A stretch of 36,338 nt of DNA. It comes from CAZVEV01 sp964625865. Lineage in GTDB: Bacteria; Planctomycetota; Phycisphaerae; SM23-33. Both the position numbers and the translations under genes were made by a program. Below the pieces are notes generated by a model. The model did not search any database. It had not been told where the DNA came from and was given only the letters and a program-made list of their open reading frames with translations. The stretch spans positions 1-36,338 of the forward strand of contig CAZVEV010000027.1 in the NCBI GenBank assembly GCA_964625865.1. Direction: 5' to 3'. Shown here piece after piece: positions 7,824 through 13,468 of this stretch (within the stretch, counting starts at the first letter, position 1; every line of letters begins with the position of its first letter).

Positions 7824-8171
7824 CGATATTCTCCTTCAAAGATACCATCGCATCTAACCGTCTGATCACCTGCAATGGTGACACGTCACCACGGGGCTTG
7901 TCCCCGTGGAACGGTGATTCGCCACTAGCCGCGTAGACGTCCCACCCCCCCCCCTTCCACCCCCCCGCCTGCGGGGGGCGGGAGGAAGGGGAGCAGCCGC
8001 AGAACACGCGTCGCGGTAGTGGCGAATCATGGCTCCACCGGGACAAGCCCGGTGGTGGCCTCTGCACTGTTCATACTCATACTGGCATCCAGTTCGCATC
8101 CAGCAGACAACAGCGTGCGGGACCTCTCGCATCTCTATTCATCACGCCCACTGGCAAGCGTAGCTTCACTC
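7824..8171. other. Repeat-filled intergenic region
   Basis: These 348 bp between two leftward genes contain no supported gene. They hold the family C inverted repeat (7885-8058), whose interior is a C-rich then G-rich tract. I see no clear promoter for the isomerase gene. Confidence 0.5.
7885..8058. repeat. Family C long inverted repeat with C/G-rich core
   Basis: The left arm (7885-7927) and right arm (8017-8058) are imperfect reverse complements of about 42 bp, sharing TTCGCCACTA and GGCTTGTCCC. Each arm is itself a hairpin around ACAAGCCC/GGGCTTGT. Between them CCCCTTCC and GGAAGGGG flank runs of seven or more C and six G (about 7947-7991), a likely hairpin and possible i-motif or G-quadruplex. 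It is probably another REP or MITE-like element. Confidence 0.65.
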
Positions 8172-9188
8172 TCACATCGCACGGACCGGCAGGCGCCGGC
8201 GGCGTTTGGAACTCTCGATCGCCGCGAACACCATCGCCAGCGACTTGATGTTGTCATGACACTCGGTCTGGGGCACCGTGCCCTTGCGGAGGTAGGCCAG
8301 CATCTCCCGCAGCGCGCCCCGCATACCGCGGTACTTCAACGTCCGGGCAGGCATCTTGGGGGTCCTCAACTCGCGCTGGAACTGCATTCTCGCCTTGGGC
8401 ACGTGGACCGACGGGGCCTGGTCGCGCTCGTACATCAGCGTCCCGCCGTCACCGATGATCCGCCAGTCGCCGTTCCAACTCGTCGCCGGACCGTCCGCGC
8501 ACCAACTGCCTCTGTACGTGAAGATCACCCCGTCGGTCATCTCGAAGATGCACGAGGCCGCCACGTCGCCGGCGTACCACGAGCCGGCCGGGTTGAACTC
8601 ACGGGCATAGACGGCCACCGGGTCGGCGCCCGTCATGAACCGCGCGAGGTCAAAGTGGTGTATCGCCATGTCCAGGATCAGCGGACTGGGCATCTCCTCG
8701 CGAAACCCGCCGAAGTGACAGCCCATGTAGAAGTCGCAGTTGGCCGTCGTGACCCGCCCGATCTTGCCCCGCGAGACGGCCTTGCGCACTACGTCGTGGG
8801 CTGGGTCCCACCGGCGCGACTGGCTGACCATGTACATCTTGCCGGTGGCCTCGGCCGTACGGACCATGCGACGGGCCTCGGCCATGCTGTTGGCCATCGG
8901 CTTCTCGCTGATGACGTGGCACCCGGCGCGGAGGGCCGTGCACGTGACGGTGCAGTGGGCCTCGGGGACCGTCAGATCCAGTACGACCTCGGGGCGCGTC
9001 TCCTTCAGCGCCCCCACCAGGTCCGCCGAGGCCTCGCAGTCCAGCGCGTACTTGGCAATCTGCCCGCGGGCCGCGTCCAATCGCACGTCCACCACGCCGA
9101 CGACCTTGACCTTCTCGGCCGCCAGTTCGCGAAACCAGACGTTGCTGATTCCCCCCGCGCCGACAACCACCACTCGTTCCCTGGCCAT
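8172..9188 (-). CDS. Gfo/Idh/MocA family oxidoreductase
   Basis: This 338-residue predicted NAD(P)-dependent dehydrogenase has an N-terminal Rossmann fold (VVVVGAGGISNVWF, residues 6-19), the family signature EKPMA at 95-99, and the C-terminal alpha/beta substrate domain with MAIHHFDLARFM, which holds the usual catalytic His. The substrate cannot be read from the sequence; most relatives oxidise sugars or inositols. The ATG at 9188 has AGGAG about 8 nt upstream and is preferred over the upstream extension to 9278. A promoter candidate lies at 9251-9278, back to back with that of the DUF6485-like gene. The TIM-barrel gene downstream on the same strand is a plausible pathway partner. Confidence 0.88.
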   Translation of the reverse strand: MARERVVVVGAGGISNVWFRELAAEKVKVVGVVDVRLDAARGQIAKYALDCEASADLVGALKETRPEVVLDLTVPEAHCTVTCTALRAGCHVISEKPMANSMAEARRMVRTAEATGKMYMVSQSRRWDPAHDVVRKAVSRGKIGRVTTANCDFYMGCHFGGFREEMPSPLILDMAIHHFDLARFMTGADPVAVYAREFNPAGSWYAGDVAASCIFEMTDGVIFTYRGSWCADGPATSWNGDWRIIGDGGTLMYERDQAPSVHVPKARMQFQRELRTPKMPARTLKYRGMRGALREMLAYLRKGTVPQTECHDNIKSLAMVFAAIESSKRRRRLPVRAM

Positions 9189-9250
9189 CTCGCATGCTCC
9201 TGTAGACGTCTCACTCCGCCAATCCGAACGGCCGAGCCGATGAGTCACCG

Positions 9251-9278
9251 AGCCTATCGCCGGCCAGAGCGAATGCAA
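9251..9278 (-). promoter_or_regulatory. Promoter candidate for the Gfo/Idh gene
   Basis: On the minus strand TTGCAT (9273-9278) and TAGGCT (9251-9256) are 16 bp apart. Its -35 box lies 5 bp from the -35 box of the divergent promoter at 9284-9312. Confidence 0.35.
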
Positions 9279-9283
9279 GAGGT

Positions 9284-9312
9284 TTGTTCGCCTACGGACA
9301 TTGGGCTACAAT
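9284..9312 (+). promoter_or_regulatory. Promoter for the DUF6485-like gene
   Basis: TTGTTC (9284-9289) and TACAAT (9307-9312) are separated by 17 bp, a near-consensus sigma70 arrangement. Transcription would begin near 9319, 46 nt before the ATG at 9365. Confidence 0.55.
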
Positions 9313-9364
9313 GCGCCCCGTCGAAAGCGATTGTGCGTATTCAAGACCGAAAGGACTCTCCACG

Positions 9365-9559
9365 ATGGAGTGTAAGAAAGACCAGAACAGCGACGGATGC
9401 ACCTGCACGTACATGTCCTGCGGGCGGCGCGGCGTCTGCTGCGACTGCATCCAGTATCACTTGGCCAGCAAGCAACTGCCCGGCTGCTGCTTCCCCCCCG
9501 AAGCCGAAGCCTCCTACGACCGCAGCTTCGCCAACTTCGCCAAGGCGTGGAACCTCTGA
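9365..9559 (+). CDS. Small Cys-rich protein, DUF6485-like
   Basis: This 64-residue protein has nine cysteines (MECKK, CTCTYMSC, GVCCDCIQYH, GCCFPPE) and matches what I remember of the DUF6485 family, short Cys-rich proteins of unknown function with CxCTY, CCxCIxYH and an LPGC-CFPPE-like motif. The cysteines suggest a metal site, probably zinc or an Fe-S cluster. The ATG at 9365 follows AAGGA and has a good upstream promoter; the frame is open further upstream to 9284, but that part overlaps the promoter and lacks cysteines. It is monocistronic and converges on ruvB across a large inverted-repeat element. Confidence 0.75.
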   Translation: MECKKDQNSDGCTCTYMSCGRRGVCCDCIQYHLASKQLPGCCFPPEAEASYDRSFANFAKAWNL

Positions 9560-9566
9560 CGGCCGC

Positions 9567-9782
9567 GTGCCACGGTCCTACGCGCAGCGGAGGGCCGTGC
9601 TCCCGCCGGCAACGTGCGCGCCGGCCGCGTGCCGTGGGCTGCGGCGCAGCCGCAACCACGTATTCTCGAATGGAGACAATCTGCCGGCGAGCAGGCGTGG
9701 TTGCCGCTTCGCGTCAAGCCACGGCACCCGCACATCCAACCGCACCCGACACGGCCCTCCGCTGCGCGTAGGACCGTGGCAC
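9567..9782. repeat. 216-bp nested inverted repeat (family B)
   Basis: The outer arms, 9567-9599 and 9750-9782, are perfect 33-bp reverse complements containing the family B unit also seen at 6833-6869. The inner arms, 9629-9660 and 9696-9727, are imperfect 32-bp reverse complements that share CAACCACG and GTGCCGTGG. About 35 bp separate the inner arms. The whole element fills the gap between the convergent DUF6485-like and ruvB genes. Confidence 0.8.
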
Positions 9783-9790
9783 CGCGGAAT

Positions 9791-10834
9791 TCAGTCGAAC
9801 AACTCGCCCTGTTCGCTCGGCGCGGCGGGGCGCTCGGATGGCGCAACGCCCAGGTGCTCGTAGGCCCTGACCGTAACCTGCCGCCCTCTGCGCGTGCGGG
9901 CGAGCAGGCCGATCTGGAGGAGGAAGGGCTCGACGACGTCGACCAGGGTGTCGGTCTCCTCGCCCAGCGTGGCAGCCACCGCTTCGATACCGACCGGGCC
10001 GCCCTTGTACGTGTCGATGATCCGCCGCAGGAACCGCCTGTCCAGATCGTCCAGGCCCAACTCGTCGATGCCCTCGAGTTTCAGCGCGGCGGCGACCATC
10101 TCGACGGTCAGGCGCCCGTCGCCCTTGACCTGGGCGTAGTCGCGGCAGCGGCGCAGCAGGCGATTGGCGATTCGCGGCGTCCCGCGCGCCCGCCCAGCCA
10201 GCGCCGTCAGGGCCGCCGCGTCGTAGTCCAGGCTCAGCATCTCGGCGGACATCTGACACCGCTGCTGGAGGTCGTCGGCCGACCAGAACTCCATGTGGTG
10301 CGTTATCCCGAACCGCGTCCGCAGCGGCGGGCTGAGCATGCCGCTGCGCGTGGTGGCCCCGATCAGCGTAAAGGGCTTCAGCGGCAGGTTGATCGTGCGG
10401 CTGTGCATGCCCGAGTCGACCACGAAGTCGACCTTGTAGTCCTCCATCGCCGGGTAGATGTACTCCTCGACGGCCGGACTCAGGCGGTGGATCTCGTCGA
10501 TAAACAGCACGTCGGACTGCTCGAGATTCGTCAGGATGCCGATCAGGTCGCTCGCCCGCGTCAGTGCGGGGCCGGAGCTTACCTTGATCGTACTGCCCAT
10601 CTCGTGGGCGATAACGTACGCCAGCGTCGTCTTGCCCAGTCCCGGCGGGCCGTGCAGCAGGACGTGCTCCATCGGCTCGGACCGCTGGCAGGCGGCAGCG
10701 ATCGAAATCCGCAGCTTCTCCATCAGGTCGCCCGACCCGATGCACTGATCCAGCGTCGTCGGCCGCAGCGCCAGATTGAGCTGCTCGTCCTCTGCACCCG
10801 TAGACTGGCTTGAGATAATCTTCTCTCTGGCCAC
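9791..10834 (-). CDS. ruvB: Holliday junction branch migration ATPase RuvB
   Basis: The 347-residue AAA+ motor drives RuvAB branch migration of Holliday junctions. It shows Walker A GPPGLGKTTLA, Walker B DVLFIDEIHRL, sensor 1 GATTRSGMLSPPLRTRFGI with the Arg finger region, and the C-terminal winged helix (ARTRRGRQVT). Length and order match the family. It starts with GTG at 10834, directly abutting the TAA stop of ruvA, with GGGAGG inside the ruvA 3' end, so the two are translationally coupled. The order ruvC-ruvA-ruvB, read leftwards, is a common complete resolvasome operon. Confidence 0.97.
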   Translation of the reverse strand: MAREKIISSQSTGAEDEQLNLALRPTTLDQCIGSGDLMEKLRISIAAACQRSEPMEHVLLHGPPGLGKTTLAYVIAHEMGSTIKVSSGPALTRASDLIGILTNLEQSDVLFIDEIHRLSPAVEEYIYPAMEDYKVDFVVDSGMHSRTINLPLKPFTLIGATTRSGMLSPPLRTRFGITHHMEFWSADDLQQRCQMSAEMLSLDYDAAALTALAGRARGTPRIANRLLRRCRDYAQVKGDGRLTVEMVAAALKLEGIDELGLDDLDRRFLRRIIDTYKGGPVGIEAVAATLGEETDTLVDVVEPFLLQIGLLARTRRGRQVTVRAYEHLGVAPSERPAAPSEQGELFD

Positions 10835-11461
10835 TTAGACGCCGCCTCCCTTCAGCTTGTATACGTGCTGGATGATTTCTTCCGGCGTATCGAGTTCGGG
10901 CGCCACGGCAAGGACGCGTTCGACGAGGGAGGCGGCATCGGCCCGTCGCTCGCCGAGTTGGACCAGGACGGCGATGGCTTCGGCGCCGGCTTCGGGCAGT
11001 TCGGCCTCGGTGGGGCCTTCGGGCAGTTCACCGGCGAACTCCTCCACCTTGCCGTGCAGCTCGGCCACGATGCGGTCGGCCGTGCGGGGGCCGATCTCCG
11101 GGAGGGCCTTGAGCAGCTTGGCGTCCTTGGCGCCGATGGCGGCGGCAATCTCGGCTACCGGGCGGGCCAGCGATCGCAGGGCCTTGCGTGCGCCGATGCC
11201 CTTGACAGTGGTGAAGATCTTGAAGAACTCGCGGTCCGACTCCGAGAGGAACCCGATGAGTCTCGGGACCATCGCCCCGCGCGTCGGGTCGCCCTCGACG
11301 TGGTGAATCGTGTGGAGCACAATCTCCTGCCCCACGCGCCGCACCAGCCGCTCGACGTCACACGCCGGCGCCATCACCTCGTACCACAGCCCGCCGCCCA
11401 CGTCGATGAGCGCCGCGGCGCCCCGCACCTCTTCCAACCTGCCCGATACTCTCGCAATCAT
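10835..11461 (-). CDS. ruvA: Holliday junction DNA-binding subunit RuvA
   Basis: The 208-residue protein binds four-way junctions as a tetramer and loads RuvB. It has the N-terminal OB fold (MIARVSGRLEEV, then GVWYEV-like GLWYEVMAP), two helix-hairpin-helix motifs (VKGIGARKAL and LPEIGPRTADRIV), an acidic flexible linker rich in Pro and Glu, and the C-terminal RuvB-binding domain (AIAVLVQLGERRADA). ATG start at 11461. It sits between ruvC and ruvB; the gap to ruvC contains the assembly break. Confidence 0.96.
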   Translation of the reverse strand: MIARVSGRLEEVRGAAALIDVGGGLWYEVMAPACDVERLVRRVGQEIVLHTIHHVEGDPTRGAMVPRLIGFLSESDREFFKIFTTVKGIGARKALRSLARPVAEIAAAIGAKDAKLLKALPEIGPRTADRIVAELHGKVEEFAGELPEGPTEAELPEAGAEAIAVLVQLGERRADAASLVERVLAVAPELDTPEEIIQHVYKLKGGGV

Positions 11462-11541
11462 GACAACACCCTACACCGAACCGCCGCCGTTTTCATCCGC
11501 GGATTTGACAACGGGGGGACAACGGTGGGGTCAGGTCTTGA

Positions 11542-12147
11542 TTAGTGATTAGTGACAACACTCTTCCCCAGCTCCTGCCTACGCAACAATCGNNNNNNNN
11601 NNCCCCCCCTCCCTCCCTCACCCACATCCACTATAATAATATTTATATCACCCCGCCCCCCCACTTGCCTGCCCGCACACAGCGCGATCGCCAGCGCGTC
11701 AGCAACATCGGCGGGTTGCGGAAGCTCATCCAACTTGCACACGCTCTGGATCGCGTGCTGGACCTGCTGTTTCGACGCGTGCCCGTTGCCGGTAAGGCTC
11801 TTCTTGACCTTCGTCGCCGGCAGGTCCCGCACCGCCGTATCCGCTTGCCTGGCCGCCAGCATGATCACGCCGCGCGCGTGCGCCATCAGGATGCTCGTCC
11901 GTGGATGCTTGTAATGAGCGTAGAGTTTCTCGACGGCCACCACGTCAGGCTTCAGGTCGGCCAGCAGGTCCGTCAGGTCGGCATGGATCTGCGTGATCCG
12001 GTCTGCCAGCGAGGCCTTGGCGTCGGTGCGCAGCGTGCCGGCCTCCACCACCGCCGCCTCGCGCCCGCAAAAGTCCACGCACCCGTACCCGGTGATGTTC
12101 AGCCCGGGGTCGATCCCCAGCACGCGGTATCTCGAATTGCCTGCCAT
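11542..12147 (-). CDS. ruvC: Holliday junction resolvase RuvC, 3' end broken by assembly gap
   Basis: The endonuclease core is complete: D13 (GIDPGLNITGYG), E73 (VAVEKLY), TGNGHASKQQVQ and the Asp pair of DVADALAIAL, the four acidic metal ligands of the family. Beyond about 11690 the sequence becomes low-complexity, with C-runs, an AT-rich island and then 10 N at 11593-11602. The frame staying open to 11542 depends on the arbitrary gap size. The true C-terminus is therefore unknown; RuvC proteins usually end soon after this point, at about 160-180 residues. The ATG at 12147 is preferred to upstream starts. Only 6 nt separate it from a TATGAT -10 box, suggesting a leaderless transcript. Confidence 0.9.
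   Translation of the reverse strand: MAGNSRYRVLGIDPGLNITGYGCVDFCGREAAVVEAGTLRTDAKASLADRITQIHADLTDLLADLKPDVVAVEKLYAHYKHPRTSILMAHARGVIMLAARQADTAVRDLPATKVKKSLTGNGHASKQQVQHAIQSVCKLDELPQPADVADALAIALCAGRQVGGRGDINIIIVDVGEGGRGXXXXRLLRRQELGKSVVTNH
11593..11602. other. Assembly gap (10 N) next to low-complexity sequence
   Basis: Ten undetermined bases are followed by a C-rich run (11603-11620), an AT-rich stretch TATAATAATATTTATAT and another C-run ending near 11660. The composition is unlike the rest of the window, so these roughly 60 bases may be a misassembled contig end. The real gap length is unknown. Confidence 0.95.
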
Positions 12148-12153
12148 GGCCCC

Positions 12154-12181
12154 ATCATAGGCCCCCACCGCCCGAACGCAA
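12154..12181 (-). promoter_or_regulatory. Promoter candidate for the ruvCAB operon
   Basis: On the minus strand TTGCGT (12176-12181) and TATGAT (12154-12159) are 16 bp apart. The -10 box ends 6 nt before the ruvC ATG, so transcription would begin at or next to the start codon. Confidence 0.4.
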
Positions 12182-12199
12182 CGTCCGGGCGATGTCGGG

Positions 12200-12228
12200 T
12201 TGTGTCCTGCGCGGAAGGCCATTAGACT
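12200..12228 (+). promoter_or_regulatory. Promoter candidate for the cyclodeaminase-family gene
   Basis: TTGTGT (12200-12205) and TAGACT (12223-12228) are separated by 17 bp. The transcript would start near 12235, 37 nt before the GTG start at 12272. Confidence 0.4.
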
Positions 12229-12271
12229 CGTTGCCTGCGATGATTCATCCGTTGCGATCGGGAGACATCAC

Positions 12272-13264
12272 GTGAGCAAACCGAAGCTGCTGTTCCTGTC
12301 CGGCCATGACGTCAGGCACGCCCTGCCGATGGCCCAGGCTGTCGAGGCCATGAAGGGCGCATTTGCGGACCTGTCGGCCGGGCGGGTCACCGTGCCCCCG
12401 CGGACGCACATCAACATCGCCCAGGCCGAAGGCGATGCGCTGTTCATGCCCGCCTACAGCCCGGGCGCTGAACTGATGGGCGTCAAGATCGTGACGCTGT
12501 TCGAACAGAATCGCGAGATCGGCCTGCCGTTCATCCAGGCCCTGGTGGTCGTGCTCGACGCGACCAACGGCCGCCCCGTCGGCGTGATGGACGGGACGGC
12601 GATAACGGCGATCCGCACGGGGGCTGCTTCCGGAGCGGCGACCGATGTCCTGGCACGGCGCGACGCGAAGGTCGCGGCGATCTTCGGGGCCGGCGCGCAG
12701 GGCCGCACGCAGCTTGAGGCCGTCTGCGCGGTGCGGGACATCCGCGAGGCCCGCATCTTCGACGTCAGCCGGTCCGCGGCCGAGGCATTCGCAGACCGCA
12801 TGGGCCGGTCGCTGGGCATCCCGGTCAGCGTAGCCGACGACTCAGCGGGCGCGGTGGCCGGCGCGGACGTGATCTGCACGGCCACCACCGCCACCACGCC
12901 CGTATTCGACGATGCGGACATCTCGCCCGGGACGCATATCAACGCCGTTGGCTCCTACAAGCCCGAGGTCCGCGAGGTCCCTGCCGCGACGGTGGCGCGG
13001 GCCCATGTGGTGGTCGACCAGATCCAGGCCGCCCTCGAAGAGGCCGGCGACCTGATCATGCCCCTGCAGGCCGGCCTGATCGAACGGGAGCACGTGGCCA
13101 CCGAACTCGGCGCCGTCATCGCCGGCCACGCCCCCGGACGCGATAGCGACAGCCAAGTGACGCTGTTCAAGTCGGTGGGCGTCGGCGTCCAGGACCTCGC
13201 CGCCGCCGGAAAAGCCCTTCACAGCGCCCGCCAACTGGACCTCGGCACGGAGTTGACGCTGTAG
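12272..13264 (+). CDS. Ornithine cyclodeaminase / mu-crystallin family protein
   Basis: This 330-residue protein belongs to the NAD(P)-dependent ornithine cyclodeaminase, alanine dehydrogenase and mu-crystallin family. It has the substrate-side Lys (VKIVT, K72), TAIRTGAAS (about 112-120) and the Rossmann motif IFGAGAQGRTQ (137-147), followed by DVICTATTATTPVF and HINAVGSY. Members convert ornithine to proline, deaminate alanine or reduce ketimines; the exact substrate is not evident. The GTG at 12272 has GGGAG 8 nt upstream. It is divergent from ruvC and followed after 120 bp by an independent promoter, so it is probably monocistronic. Confidence 0.87.
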   Translation: MSKPKLLFLSGHDVRHALPMAQAVEAMKGAFADLSAGRVTVPPRTHINIAQAEGDALFMPAYSPGAELMGVKIVTLFEQNREIGLPFIQALVVVLDATNGRPVGVMDGTAITAIRTGAASGAATDVLARRDAKVAAIFGAGAQGRTQLEAVCAVRDIREARIFDVSRSAAEAFADRMGRSLGIPVSVADDSAGAVAGADVICTATTATTPVFDDADISPGTHINAVGSYKPEVREVPAATVARAHVVVDQIQAALEEAGDLIMPLQAGLIEREHVATELGAVIAGHAPGRDSDSQVTLFKSVGVGVQDLAAAGKALHSARQLDLGTELTL

Positions 13265-13304
13265 CGCGGACGTGTGGACGGCCCGTCACGATCGAGCCTT
13301 GGTA

Positions 13305-13333
13305 TTGACCGGCCCGGCACGGGGTGGCACAAT
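13305..13333 (+). promoter_or_regulatory. Promoter for the leader ORF and HTH-ATPase-like gene
   Basis: TTGACC (13305-13310) and CACAAT (13328-13333) are separated by 17 bp. The start would be near 13340, leaving about 45 nt before the leader ORF, which has a GGAGG ribosome site at 13376-13380. Confidence 0.5.
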
Positions 13334-13384
13334 TGGGACTGCACTGTGGGTGGAGATGGACCGTCGTTGATTCGGAGGCGTATC

Positions 13385-13468
13385 ATGATGGAAAGGTCTT
13401 TTGCTGCATATCCGATGGTGGATGGTCACCCCGGGGCGCCTAGTCTCGCAGAGAGGGACGACTCATGA
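13385..13468 (+). CDS. 27-codon leader ORF resembling the next protein's N-terminus
   Basis: This short frame begins ATGATGGAAAGGT, exactly like the downstream gene at 13465, and encodes MMERSFAAY against MMERLFTAY downstream (seven of nine identical). Similarity fades after that. It has its own GGAGG ribosome site 4-5 nt upstream and a promoter. Its TGA stop (13466-13468) overlaps the downstream ATG as ATGA, the classic coupling arrangement. It is either a decayed tandem duplication of the gene's 5' end or a working leader peptide that feeds ribosomes to the main gene. The coding prediction is plausible but not proven. Confidence 0.5.
   Translation: MMERSFAAYPMVDGHPGAPSLAERDDS

Noticed and set aside
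11603..11660. AT-rich island as an origin or attachment site
   Set aside because: It directly adjoins the assembly gap and C-runs and is more likely contig-end noise.
13274..13384. Longer upstream frame joined to the leader ORF
   Set aside because: It overlaps the promoter at 13305-13333, and the GGAGG site points to the ATG at 13385.
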